Positions 10,301 through 20,300 of a stretch of 64,000 nt of DNA are shown in pieces. The stretch is from a virus. Made by a program: the position numbers and the translations under genes. The stretch's first letter is position 1; every line of letters begins with the position of its first letter. Location: the IMG/VR virus record IMGVR_UViG_3300020473_002200, positions 1 through 64,000 of that record. One strand, 5' to 3'. The notes under the pieces were generated by a model, which did no database searches, was not told the DNA's origin, and was given only the letters and a program-made list of their open reading frames with translations.

Positions 10301-10428
10301 CACACGCTCTAGAAAGATATAAAATAGCTTATGGTCATCAAGAAATATACAAGGGAGAAGATGAGCGAGCGAAATTACGTTCTAAAATTTTAGTATCACA
10401 ACGCTCAGGTGTATTAAGGAGATTTTAA
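4333..10428 (+). CDS. Giant baseplate wedge/adhesin protein: LamG domains plus tail-protein-I (gp7-like) region
   Basis: A 2031-aa multidomain virion protein. Residues about 127-370 form a first LamG/concanavalin-like domain (GKWYNLSFFYDN, then GSIDEFRIFHGARS). Residues about 461-593 resemble P2 gpI-type tail proteins: LAEELDQYKMYLDQ and LPDLAKYYGFELP, then RRVLKNISHIFKSKGTKYAL, a 'structure by templated chain' motif common in baseplate proteins. Residues about 711-1291 hold three tandem beta modules. Further LamG-like domains lie at about 1309-1493 (LNEWTHIVITYDA) and 1533-1753. The last 135 residues form a block (NFFDLFRWLDDAFSDMVE, FVPRNSNFLGINLIIESHAL) that I recall from other phage tail proteins. 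gpI is the P2 counterpart of T4 gp7, so next to gp25 and gp6 this is the best gp7 candidate, carrying adhesive domains that T4 lacks. The gp7 equivalence is inferred. Confidence 0.72.
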   Translation: MARRSLTFENVKFFTKRMLRKYKTSRGVLLDQNQKKLTVTHVNDDETSFRRKNENHGLVSTQQLPVDNSLFQNNTFFGSAEAKINIAFDKIINKYPFDGTLQQIEQFEDSLSSLEKYVLDKFPKHKGFLTFDSSKSQYITVKDKSGNLNQSLLNGEQGLAYINPKLNPFSIECALRLPTESNENSFICHSVHKTLNTGFAIFINQTSSEKTGTINFAIVSGSDNYATASYPLKKGKWYNLSFFYDNRAEKQTVSIMSGSNTLAKSDFFDYPGLNTSNADLIIGDGKNLSAGHLTFNKSNSFSGSIDEFRIFHGARSTDEVEYYSRRNIFAHDNLRLYFRFNEPAGSHSNNDVILDHSGNSLHSRISNYTDAIRAPREVIDPMFLEDRRFSPVLFPNYPAVINFNAKLLELATEYDINNPNLITKLIPNHYLQEGAYSEGVSVDGNIVEAYSSMGTLPKAGRIGHVQLMSLMLYYLAEELDQYKMYLDQASQFLHPDYMGEDGIADAFLPDLAKYYGFELPKIFGDVSFEQFLGKENLGLEYSVYERNLNEVQNLVWRRVLKNISHIFKSKGTKYALKTIFRSAGIEPDRLFRLVEYNGVDEFRMGISRQQITEMSTILNFSGSISKFVETSRPDGTIINRPTLLTAPLTASRIEPGFPEISGGNVLASASIHFHPFDETAIPAVDTKLTIQDAFNNTETFQFKDTSSHLAATATLTYSQNPPDTQAITLISSDGTSRTYEIDIGNGVTAGSVPVVRGDNGDATYANLKSAIESKSGHNEKITIQHNNGGDSNDAGSLVLTQAVAGYAGNTSITHNLAGVSGLTTFSGGTKVISRVNYKATLTAASAIAAHGTTEKQSITLISTDGTSKKYVIVHGGSDGKSAVPTGTVLASDSDTGSGTAGGGNVGGIAVNILSGDNQRDVLDELRVAVNHGNGHNAGTPNSKIIFPVVPDAIAGQLVVTLMQAVVSSDSAKTITEDISNITKTNFTLDTKRSALITTDLNTIIASSFPDTLVTKTKNKSAGNNIDTIELTTKSFSRSNIGNHLLSIASPKIPKVWLRMSSTAPTNLGTTTVASEYQPRAAHATLQVATGNAAHGTTELQAITLISTDQTTKTYTLVNGGGSGSSAVATGTVLAVGSDIGSRVIAADTSANSLVGGRSYRIKTVGSTSNWSSLGASSNTPAIGEVFTAANGVSATGSSHGTVEESIIGQIAVNILTDDNQREVLAELKTAINHSNGHNNGSADSKIIIPAVPSAAGSAQSIILEQATVGSTGSTSSTENIANLTITNFGGNPIAISSETIGEITRQAATFDGYNDSISIGSAAVWDAIIGDDTAGGSTKKMSFSIWIYKTADGEGDLGRIFDFGNSDIFLYSTSTEILAFSVRLNGSLTEWRTDASYFNLNEWTHIVITYDATDTANNNPVIYVNGQSRTVAHVGSSAAKHASFSGIATEACFIGNRNAEDRAFQGKISEFQVFNDILTANEISKIYAAESDECMPPFIAAKGFAGGNGFVRANTPGFEYAGISATQNDGLLTSGSWTVEGVYQFSSNLSKESIRSLSRIVTQGKTTGQDWKDKHGVLTNLVLSPFGDQLSLYVRSKHKNDAPVLMTVLTGANCLDGQKWYIAYGRQRNDEISQPVSSSYFIRAASYNFDKMTTFITTSSLFDEGSANDNVFQNTKQLVSTSTYEYFNPTQILIGSQSMANTSNGKFLNNSDTSVVPFDARTTYFDGRVGHLKFWSKCLTEEESKEHARNFKSVGTDNPLVNNTFSNTRSGSFQKLRLNVSTDQVNKKTNIDGSLNLLDFSQTFTPKNEAKVQSGVYTSMSGALCFGFESFKDVVENTRFDYTIISPFYDEYLESDKIKIAGFSEGPNIKLYNSKIAPVTEILPFEKKVNDNRFEIQVHLQRGLDEDIMNIFSAIDALDDALGKPELVFAQEYPDLRRMRDLYFNRLTDKVNYRNFFDLFRWLDDAFSDMVEKFVPRNSNFLGINLIIESHALERYKIAYGHQEIYKGEDERAKLRSKILVSQRSGVLRRF
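6463..8205 (+). repeat. Three divergent tandem copies of a beta module inside the 2031-aa protein
   Basis: At protein level, three consecutive copies are seen at about 6463-6833, 6841-7300 and 7567-8205. Each opens with a strand pair like AITLISSDGTSRTYEI, SITLISTDGTSKKYVI or AITLISTDQTTKTYTL. A helix such as NLKSAIES, ELRVAVNHGNGHN or ELKTAINHSNGHN follows, and the copy closes with a 'Q...G..G...IT' strand. Copies 2 and 3 are closest to each other. Copy 3 carries an extra insert of about 55 residues. The copies are too diverged to look like recent DNA duplication. Confidence 0.75.
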
Positions 10429-13400
10429 ATGGCATCAGTAAGAGATTCTGCTGAAGTAAAATTAATTGGCTTTGAGCAAGGTGTAAGTGTAAAAACAAAA
10501 GAGCAGCTATTGTCTCAAACAAGGGCCAGATTTCACCCATTAGCTAATCCAACTATTTCTATAACAAACAAGGTCGACAAAAATGCCACTGCGACATTAA
10601 GGGTAAAGAATATTCCAGCTGACCCCGGTGATGGAAACTATACTTTGCACCTACAATCACATAAGGGTTCCGCATATGACCTAAAAATACGCACAGTTGG
10701 TCAAACAACTGCAACGTCTGTTGTAACTGTGAACACTGGTGCGACAGTAAGTAATTTAAATAATCTAACAATTCAACTTACTGATTTTTACAAACCAAAT
10801 GCAATAACGACATATATCACTTTTACATTTTCTTCATCATCTACAAGGATTATTAGGAATTCCTCAACCTCCTGGAGTATAGGGTTAAATGGTGTTACCG
10901 GTGATGCTGCCGCTGTAAGGGCAGGAATAGCTGAACGTATCTATAACGCAATCTACAAAGCTCAACTAGACGGTGAATTAGATATTACCCCAGTTTTAGA
11001 TGGCCAAACAGTCAAACTAACACAAGATAACGCTGGTACTAGAGGTAATGCTAAACCCGGAGGATCTGCTTTATTAACGCCTTCTGCAAGCAGTAGCTAT
11101 ATTTCTATTCCAAATTTTACGGGTGGTACACTAGGCCTATCTAGAACATTAAACATAGGTAATCTTCGTCACCCTAAAGATGATACAGCTGTTGCTCTAG
11201 GCTTACTAGATCCGCCTGGTTATTATGTAGAGGAAAATGTGGGTGTTGGTGCTCCGTATGCTGACATAATCAATACTGACGCTCAAAAAATAAAAAGATT
11301 AACGTTTGACTTAAATAGAATCATAAATTATAATTCAAGATCTTTGTCTGCCGGAACTATATTACAATATAAGCAGAATCCAGCAGATGCACAGAAAATA
11401 ACATTGGTTTCTACCGATGGTACTTCTCGTATCTATGAAATAGACACAGGCAATGGTGTGTCTGGTGATAATATCGCAGTCACATTAGGTGCTACTCCAA
11501 ATGATACATACGCTAATTTAAAGTCTGCAATAGAAAGTCCAGCTGGTCATAGCGGTAAAATAACAGTATTCCACAACATCGGTGCTCCATACCCATCTGA
11601 TGGCGGCTCTTATGGTGAGTGGGATATAGGAGAAATTCATTTGACCCAACTCTCCGGTGGTACAGGTGGAAATAGGGCGATTACGCACGATCTAACAGGT
11701 CTTTATTACTCACCAGCATTCTCGGGTGGTGTGGATGGCACCGGTATAACATCTAAGATAATTTTAGACGATACTCTTTTTCTTGTTCAAGATCATCGTG
11801 ACCGACCTATTAGCGCCGGTTCATTTGTTTCTGGGATTAAATACGAAATACTGGCTGTTGGTAATACAAACTTTAAATCAATTGGTTCATCGCTAAATTT
11901 AGTGGGTACAAGTTTTACTGCCACAGGTCCTGGCACCGGCACTGGGACAGCAAGAGTGCATTTAGATTCAGCCATAGGTAAAAAAGCGAAACAGGTTGGA
12001 CTTGACTCTTCAGGCGCTGCGCAACAAGAGATCATTTTTGGTTTAGAAAATTGGAAGCTTGTTTCAAAAGATTCTGACGACTTTCTTTTTCATGATCTGC
12101 CAACAGCTCATAGGCAATGGGATTCTAGTAAAAGATCAACTAAAGTATTATTAAATTTTCCAGATTTACCAAATTTACGAACGTCTATCAAGAGACTTTT
12201 TATGACCATTGAATACACATTATTCAATGCAAATGTACCCACAGAGCCAACCAATAACCCTGAAACAATATCAAGAATCAAGTTTTACATTAATAATGGT
12301 ATAGATAATGATAAAAAGTTTGCAATTGTTTATAACTCGAAAGAAAGAGTGACAGAAGTATTAGTCAACCCATATAGCACTTCATTTGCACAATTAGCGT
12401 CAAACTATAGAGAAGACAATTTCGTTTTTTGCCTTCAATCTGCGCTAAATACGCTCACGGATAATGCGCCATTTAAGTTCGAACTAAAAGAAAAATTAGC
12501 TGCCAATTATGAATATTTCATAGAAATTACAGAGAAGGGACTTAAAACAACTTATTTTTCTGCATTTTGTGAACAAAATCTATCTGCTTTAACAAATAAT
12601 TCATTTATGGGTTTCTTTAGGGATAAAGACAGCTTTTTAGAGGGGTTTGAAGAAATTCTTATTCGTGATGGTGATGGATCGCAATCTATACCAGCTAAAA
12701 CAATATCGCTAATGCCAGATAGCGCACTATATAGCCCAAAGCTAGACGAAGCTTGGACTGAGCTTCAAAATAAAAAAGTTTATAGAGTTGGATTAAAAGA
12801 AGTATCCAGTATTAGCGATATAAAAGATAGGATATTTGATACGATTTGGCTAGCAAATAGTGAGGGTAACGTTGATATTACACCGTCAATGTCTGTAGCC
12901 ACCGCTAGAATAACTGTGCAAGATTCGCATTTAGCTCATGGGACGAGCGCACTATCAGATAGCATTACAATAAAATCGGCGTCTGGTGTTCAAAAGAAAT
13001 ATACTATTGTTCGTGGTGGATCTGGTGGCACCAGCGCAATTGCAACCGGTGAGGTTATTGTGGAGGGCTCAGCCGCTTATGCAGGACATACTGTTGGTTC
13101 TGGTCACGCTAGTATTGGATCGATCGCAGTAAATGTAAAGAACGCGTTCACTCGAAGAGACGTATTAAGAGAATTAATACTTGCAATAAATAGCAAAAAT
13201 GGTCATAATGGGGGAATTCCGAATAGCGTAATTAATGTTGGGGAAATTAATAAAACGGGTGATGATAATACAAAGACCCAACGAATATACTTAAAGCAAG
13301 TTGTTGCCGGATCTGGTGGTAACGAAACCATAACTAAGACTGCAATGAGCCTCTATGCTATTGAGGGTTTTTCTGGCGCTGATGATTATGTGTCTCGTAA

Positions 13401-14355
13401 TTCAATAAAGCTAACAACATCTCTGGCTCGCGGTTATCCATTCATGTTAACCAGAAATAAGGTTAATATTCCCAATGATGTACTCGTTTCTAGAAATATG
13501 TACACTTTGGATGATTTCTCTGCCCCTGTTTTTTCAATTGATTTAAGGGATGGTGCCGATAATAATTCATACTACATAAAGCCCAATCACGATGTAGAGG
13601 TTAGAAGTTTTGGTTTCGGTAAGAAAACAAACGATCTAAGGGTATTCGATGATCTTTCTATGAATGGCCCAAGGCTTCATTCTGGTGATTATCCAAAGAC
13701 GCTTGATATTGATCCTGTTTTTTACCTAACTGCCTCACCAGAAGTAAGATTTCCGATCCAGGTTAATAACTTGGGCAATGTATTGGGTTTCGAGTATGAT
13801 GGCGTTATCGAGCCTCTTGGCTTAAGAGAATTAATGCTGGGTAGGCTTGTAGCTGAATCTCCTATGAGGGGTCTTTCTGCTGAGATGGGGGGAAATTATA
13901 GTTTTTCCTCAATTAGAAAAGAAGCCGCGCTTATTCATAATAACATAACATTCGAGGAAGCAAAAAATGTTGCATTTTTTGATAATTGCCCATCAATCTC
14001 TGAAGTTATAAAGGGTGAAGGTTATACAACATACAGTTTTCGAGACCCAGCGGTCTCATCAGCTGCTAATAATGTTTTTTACGCTAGAATTCCTGGTATT
14101 ATTTTTAAGAATGAAGCTAAAATTCAGCCTTATATAGACACTGAGGAAAGGGTATTTCAGGCTAACCCTCTAAATGGTAATAACCCTGAAACAAATGAGA
14201 TGGATATGCTCGTATTACATGTGCAAGAGCTGAACCATAAAGATGATAGAAATCTAGGGGCAGAAAACTTTCGCCACAGAGCTGGTTTCGATTTTTCCTC
14301 TTCTCCTCATCCTGGGACTGACTCAATAGCTTTTGGTGGTTTACGATATGTTTGA
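10429..14355 (+). CDS. Modular virion structural protein (1308 aa), probable baseplate/tail periphery
   Basis: I do not recognise the whole protein. Its N-terminus (SVRDSAEVKLIGFEQGVSVK) and C-terminus (about 1080-1308, including VRFPIQVNNLGNVLGFEYDG) look like a compact phage structural core. Between them are three copies of the beta module found in neighbouring proteins. They are at residues about 123-238 (closing LTQDNAGTRGNA and FTGG), 308-438 (KITLVSTDGTSRIYEI, NLKSAIES, FSGG) and 823-986 (GVQKKYTIV, ELILAINSKNGHN, FSGA). A short 'GIKYEILAVGNTNFKSIG...FTATG' motif sits at about 463-511. The start ATG directly follows the stop of the preceding gene (TAAATG), and the end overlaps the giant gene by 8 nt. 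A role in the adhesive shell around the baseplate is inferred from neighbours only. Confidence 0.65.
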   Translation: MASVRDSAEVKLIGFEQGVSVKTKEQLLSQTRARFHPLANPTISITNKVDKNATATLRVKNIPADPGDGNYTLHLQSHKGSAYDLKIRTVGQTTATSVVTVNTGATVSNLNNLTIQLTDFYKPNAITTYITFTFSSSSTRIIRNSSTSWSIGLNGVTGDAAAVRAGIAERIYNAIYKAQLDGELDITPVLDGQTVKLTQDNAGTRGNAKPGGSALLTPSASSSYISIPNFTGGTLGLSRTLNIGNLRHPKDDTAVALGLLDPPGYYVEENVGVGAPYADIINTDAQKIKRLTFDLNRIINYNSRSLSAGTILQYKQNPADAQKITLVSTDGTSRIYEIDTGNGVSGDNIAVTLGATPNDTYANLKSAIESPAGHSGKITVFHNIGAPYPSDGGSYGEWDIGEIHLTQLSGGTGGNRAITHDLTGLYYSPAFSGGVDGTGITSKIILDDTLFLVQDHRDRPISAGSFVSGIKYEILAVGNTNFKSIGSSLNLVGTSFTATGPGTGTGTARVHLDSAIGKKAKQVGLDSSGAAQQEIIFGLENWKLVSKDSDDFLFHDLPTAHRQWDSSKRSTKVLLNFPDLPNLRTSIKRLFMTIEYTLFNANVPTEPTNNPETISRIKFYINNGIDNDKKFAIVYNSKERVTEVLVNPYSTSFAQLASNYREDNFVFCLQSALNTLTDNAPFKFELKEKLAANYEYFIEITEKGLKTTYFSAFCEQNLSALTNNSFMGFFRDKDSFLEGFEEILIRDGDGSQSIPAKTISLMPDSALYSPKLDEAWTELQNKKVYRVGLKEVSSISDIKDRIFDTIWLANSEGNVDITPSMSVATARITVQDSHLAHGTSALSDSITIKSASGVQKKYTIVRGGSGGTSAIATGEVIVEGSAAYAGHTVGSGHASIGSIAVNVKNAFTRRDVLRELILAINSKNGHNGGIPNSVINVGEINKTGDDNTKTQRIYLKQVVAGSGGNETITKTAMSLYAIEGFSGADDYVSRNSIKLTTSLARGYPFMLTRNKVNIPNDVLVSRNMYTLDDFSAPVFSIDLRDGADNNSYYIKPNHDVEVRSFGFGKKTNDLRVFDDLSMNGPRLHSGDYPKTLDIDPVFYLTASPEVRFPIQVNNLGNVLGFEYDGVIEPLGLRELMLGRLVAESPMRGLSAEMGGNYSFSSIRKEAALIHNNITFEEAKNVAFFDNCPSISEVIKGEGYTTYSFRDPAVSSAANNVFYARIPGIIFKNEAKIQPYIDTEERVFQANPLNGNNPETNEMDMLVLHVQELNHKDDRNLGAENFRHRAGFDFSSSPHPGTDSIAFGGLRYV

Positions 14356-17300
14356 TAGCAGAAAAAAAAGAATTATACCAGATTTATTATCTGATATACA
14401 ACATAGGAGTGGCAGAATAAACCTCAGTAAAGATGTCATTGCGAATTTTGTATTTGATAGAATCACTGACGATGTTGTTGCAAATCGCTATCTTGAAGAA
14501 GACGGCTTAAACGATTTAATTTTCATTAATGAAAAATTTCTAAAAATTGAAGGCGTTAATAATAAGTTGATTAGCGGCGCTTCCGGTTCTGATGGCACTT
14601 TTTCTAGGAAGGAAGTAGATCCAGCAAGCCCACCTGCATCAATAGAAAATACAGCTATAGAATATTCTTCTTTTCTTACTAATTCATCTCCATTTAAAAA
14701 TAAGTCGATTACTTTAGGCGATAAGACATTCGCTGCAAATTATTATTTCTCTTATAGGCCCGAAAATTATAGTTCTAAAATATTAACAAGGTATAATGCA
14801 AGATCATTATCTATTGGGACATCTTCTCCACATATAGCAAAGATTTCTATTAGTGGATCTGTGCCTTTTCATAGAAATGAGATATCCGGTTCGAGATTGT
14901 CAATAACTGTCCCTCAGATAGGTGAATCAAATGTAACTAAAAATTACACCCCACTATTTTTTGAAGAGCGACAAGAGAAGGCGTTTCAAAGTCTGGTTTT
15001 ACGAAGCGGGATTTCTGCAAATAGTGGCGATTTTTTTGGTCTATCTAATGGTAGAAAAGCTGATTTCGAAATTTCTATTGCTGATTTTAAGATTTCTCCT
15101 ACAAGAAAGAGGTACAAGATAGATCCTGTTGCGACCACTATATTCGCCACTGGATCGTATTCAACGGCTTATCCTAATACAACAATTATTCCTAACGCTG
15201 GGTATGATTTAGCTAATCGATTTAACTACTACGCTTCTGGCTCAACAGAATCAGGTGATCCAACAACTCCCACATCCTATGAGAGAGTGTACGCTTCAGG
15301 TAGCTTGGATCTAATAAGCGATTCTAAGCTTTGGATTGGTAATTTTGTTGACGCTACTCCAGCTAATTCTGGGTCGGCTTCGGTAACATTTGCATTTCAG
15401 GATACTCCTGATGACAGTAATACGTTCACTACTCAATTGATAGATGGATTATACAGGAATACCTTCGATACCTCTAGGGATTCTAGCCAAAGGTTATATA
15501 TGGGCCATGCGAATCAATGGGCCGGCCTCACTGGCGCATCTTCAGGTGGTAAAAGTACATTTTCTTGTTGGGTAAAACCGGTAAAGGCCCAAGGTCATAC
15601 AAATGATCATGTTATTTTTTCATCGCAAGACGATAACTACTTAATAAGCATACCTGATAGCGGTAAGATTAAATTTACTAGAAATTTTTCAAGTAGTACA
15701 GCGTATACTGTAGAAACTGAAAAGCGTGCATTTAGTGTTACGAGTAGTAGTTCTAATAGGTTCGAGAGCGCACAGTGGACGCACATCTGTGTAACCTATA
15801 ACGGCCCCGCGTATAATGGGACAGCAGCTGTATATATAAATGGTATGCCTGTTGCTATGGCAGCCGCCAGCGCTACTCCAGCTTCAGATAAAACAATAGT
15901 CACCGTGACAGGTACTGATAATGGTGATGGGGCCACCTTAGGAGATAAACCCGGTGGCACGCGAGGATTATACGGCCAATACGCTGATGTAGGTTTCTGG
16001 AATAGGGTCTTAACAGCTGACGAAATTTATGAGTTATATTCTAGACCATTAGCTAACTATAAATCTAGCACAAATTTACAGCTCCACGCTCAACTAACTG
16101 ATCCTATAACAAAGAAAGGCGCTGCAGCAGTAAGTCCGTCTTATTTTATTAATTCGACTATAGGAAAGCTCACGGATAACGAAATAGGGTCTAGAACTTA
16201 TTCTGCATACACGTTTTCTGGTGAAGATGATCGAATTGATATTGGCAAAGTCTCTGTGTGGGACGCAAAGATCGGTGATGCATCTGGATCGACAAAGAAA
16301 ATAACATTATCAGCATGGGTTTACCAAAAGGGGGATTCACCAACCAGCAATAGGATCATCACATTTGGCGCTAATAATGTGATACTTTATACGCATGATA
16401 ACTCTCCCAACAATGATGGCCCATGGGATCTTAGGTTTTATTTAAATTCAGGAGGCCCAGATCAGGGAGGGGCTGGTACAGGTGGCGCTTGGTCTGCTTG
16501 GGCAGCAAATAAATATCATTACTGGAAAGTCGACGATGCAATTACAAAAAATACATGGCACCATGTTGCTGTTACATATGATGCAAACACAAATACTTCG
16601 GCTCCAGTATTCTATGTTGATGGTGTGCGTAAAACCACTGCAGCTGGTGGTAGTGATCACAGTATTGGTTCTCAATCAAGCTGGGGTAATTGGCAAGGTC
16701 TTGTCAATATTGACAAGTACAACTACGGGAAATTAGTAAACGGTATCCCCAGACCGGTTCCATTAGGTCCTAACGTTCTTAATAGCTATTTATTAACTAA
16801 TACTGCAACAAATATATCTGTAGGTAGCAACGGTAATCTTACATTCAATTCAAACACTCTTGCTGCCGCATTCGCTGCCGTATTCCCAGTTGGGTCCATT
16901 GTCAGGCTTCAGAATCCAACATTGACAGCAGATTTTATAGTTGGTACATATTCTTCTGGTGCAACAGTGCCGTTCACAGCGTCAGTAAAAGTTACAGGTA
17001 GTGGCACTACATTGTCTCTAAATACCGTCACATTAATGCAAGAAGTTTTAGAACAATCCTGCCATATCGGAAATGCAACCAATAATAGCAAGTTTTTTAA
17101 TGGCTTGATCGCAGAAGTCGCAGTTTGGAACTCAATACTAACAGACTCAGAGGTATTTGCCGTCTATTCTGCAACTCAATTTGCTCATGATAATTCTCTT
17201 ACTACAGTTGCGGATAACTTGGTTAATACTATAAATTCAGATACTAGCTTAGATATCAAGGCAATAAAACATCAAGGGAATAAAACTTCTGCAAATATAA

Positions 17301-20300
17301 CACTACAGCAAGAGTTAGGTCTGGCGCAAGTTAAATCTGGGCTTACGAGTAGCGTATTACTACCACATTTAACCCAAAGCTCATGTGGTATTCGCTATCC
17401 CAACGCTGGTAGAAGATCTACTGCACCCGCATCTTTTTCTAATGCAAAGCCCATAACTAATTTGTTTATTGATGATCACCGGATACCAACGGGCAAACAA
17501 TTAAAGATTACTGATCATAGTAATAATACGATCACATTTACTTTTGATAATACACAGGCTGCAAATTACATAACATCTGGCGATGGGACAATTCATGGAA
17601 CTACACCCACTTTGGGGCTGCAAAACGTAACATCTTCAGAAGGGCTAAGAGATGTATTGGTAAACGCTTTTAGTGTAAAATATTCAAACACTATAACTAC
17701 ATCATCTATTGAGTTTGGAAATAACTTACGTCTCTCAGCAAGACCAAAACAGCGTATTACAATAGAGTGTCCGTCCCTTTCTGACGCAAAAGATAAAAAG
17801 CTTCACTTAGTAGACACAAAAGGAAACAAGTATAAGCTCGAAATAACTGATTCATCATCTGCTTCTGTCACCAGCGGATACACAGCAGTCCGAGTTGCGA
17901 ACGCAAAGACTGTCACATTTTCTGGTAATTTTGGTAGCTCTAACATTGGCGCTGGCGATGTATTAACGATTGCTGATGGTTCTTCTACTGTAAATTATAC
18001 AACGGAAACTACTAGCAACGCAGATGCTACAAACGCAGACAAAATAGGCGTAGGATCTAATAGGGCTGCCACTGCAGTTGTCGATGAATTTGTTAAAAAA
18101 ATAAACGCTAGTAATCTAGGAATTGTTGCAATTGATGTAGGCGGTACTGCAACTTCTGCAAGTATGATTCTTCAACCTATTACAAACAAGTCTTCAGGCG
18201 CATTAAGGACCATTACTATTACCGAGGACGGAAGTGGGAACAATGTATTCGGCGGATCTGCTGATTTTTGCACTATTACAAATACTGATGCAACGACGCT
18301 TTCTGATCAAAGAGTGGCTGCAGCATTAGAAGATATAATTGAACATCTTCCATTGTCGACAATTTCCGATCCATATACCGGACAATATTCATCCTTTAAC
18401 TCTTTTGTCAATGGAAAACTAATAACAGTAATTCAGACAGCTTTTGGATCACCATTTTTCCCAACTGAAGTTGTAGACGCTACTGCCCCTGGTGTATTTA
18501 CAATAAATCCGGAACTTACTGGTGAAGAAGATGAAGCAGGATTACAAGTAGAGGGCTCAGCTATTAGCGATGGCTATATCGGCACAGTCTTCAGTGCTTA
18601 CGAATTTTCAAATCCGAAATATAATATTCCAGACAATGGCCAACCATTAGCGTTGGGTTCGTATGATGGTATTGGTCTTGTTGGGGCGAATGACCCCAGG
18701 CTTGGGGATGTGGTCGTTAGGTATCAAAAAGACTTTAATTATTTAGGCTTTTTTGATAATTTGAAAGATGCGATCTCTAATCCTAGAAAAGCCGGGCATG
18801 GTGCACCAACAAGAAGTAATTCTTTGTCTAGCACATGGGGATCAATTTCAGCACCTTCTACTTTTGGAGCAGCCTCGATATCTCTTCAAGTAAGTAGCAA
18901 TTTTGGCACTAGCTACTCCGCGGGCCAAAAGTTTTACTTCACATTTAGGGGAGGCGCAGAGTATGTTTATACGGCTAATAGTAACATATCAAATAGTGAC
19001 AATACTGCTGCGTTAACTTTGGACGCCGTCAACTCTACGACAACTAGCACCCTAAACAAAACAGCAGTAAGTGCATACGGTACTTTTGCTCCTAAGCAAA
19101 TAATTGGTGCCGCGGTCTTAGGTCCAACTGCTCCTCGCAAATTGCATGGCGAGATATTAAGAGAAAGCGAAATTACGCTTTTATTAAGAAATTCTGATGC
19201 CTATACGCCAGCTGATCAAGCGGCTGGTGTGAAGATTACGTTCAATGGCAATTTTGGAATGGGTTCTTTCGGCACTGCTCCAGATCCAAATGCTGGCAAT
19301 GGCTCGCTAAGGATTAGCGATGGCACAAAGAGCGTTGACATTATTGGCTTAGATTATAGTAACTCACCCGGAACCTTTGTGCTGGTTATAGAGGCTGCTG
19401 CAACGAAAACAAATCTACATAGTAAGACATTCGACATTGCAGATTCAAGTAATACACAAGTACAGTTTAGGTTCGATAATACTGTCTCTACTACATCTGG
19501 CGTAGTTATTGGTTTGCAAAACGCTGACAATGTTAAGACAATAGCTACTAGAATAAGAACGACCATTGCAAATCATTCGTTTAATATTTACGCCTCCGAC
19601 GAATCTTCGAGTGCTGGTAATGACGCTCGTCATATAATCAGTTTAACTTCTACTAATACTACGACAACTTTTACGTCAACTGCTTCTACTAGTCATTTTC
19701 TTCATAAATTAGGTGTAGGCGCTGGTGGAGATAATGCGGCTAGTTCAGTCGTCAGTGAGCTAGTTTCAAAAATAAACGCTATATCGTGGCTAAACGTTAC
19801 TGCTGCTGTTGTGACAGGTAACACTTCGGAAAACGCTTCTTTGACTTTGACACACTCGGACGCCGGCACAGTAACCGTAACAGAAGATCCGGACTCTACG
19901 AATAGTAATTCAGGCGCTTCAGGTCATTTTGGCGGGTCTTCTGGTTTTACTACGCTGGTATCAACTCCGGCTTCTCAAGGAATATCAGGATTGGTAACGT
20001 TTACGTCTGGCTCTGTTGATATGACTTCAAAAATAAAGACCTTATCAGTAAATAAGTTTTCTGGTGGGTTTCAAAAAGCCGCATTAATGACTCAAGGCTA
20101 CGCAGGACTTGCAGCAAGAGGCCCTAAGACAATAATCACTCGTATTTATAATAACGAAACCAGCTCTACAGGCGTAATCTTTACTCTATCTGGGGACTTA
20201 AAGAGCAGGTATTACCTATTAGCAGATCAAGGGAAATTTGAATTTCGTTTACGCCCTCTAGGCGCTAGCTCTAATTCTGTATACTGGAAGGCGATTATTG

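Noticed and set aside
14333-14347. TTG start adding five residues to the giant protein
   Set aside because: The in-frame ATG at 14348, with an 8-nt overlap to the previous stop, is a more usual start, and there is no strong ribosome site favouring the TTG.
16482-16736. 84-codon + strand frame within the giant gene
   Set aside because: Out-of-frame shadow of the LamG-coding region, with no ribosome site or recognisable protein features.
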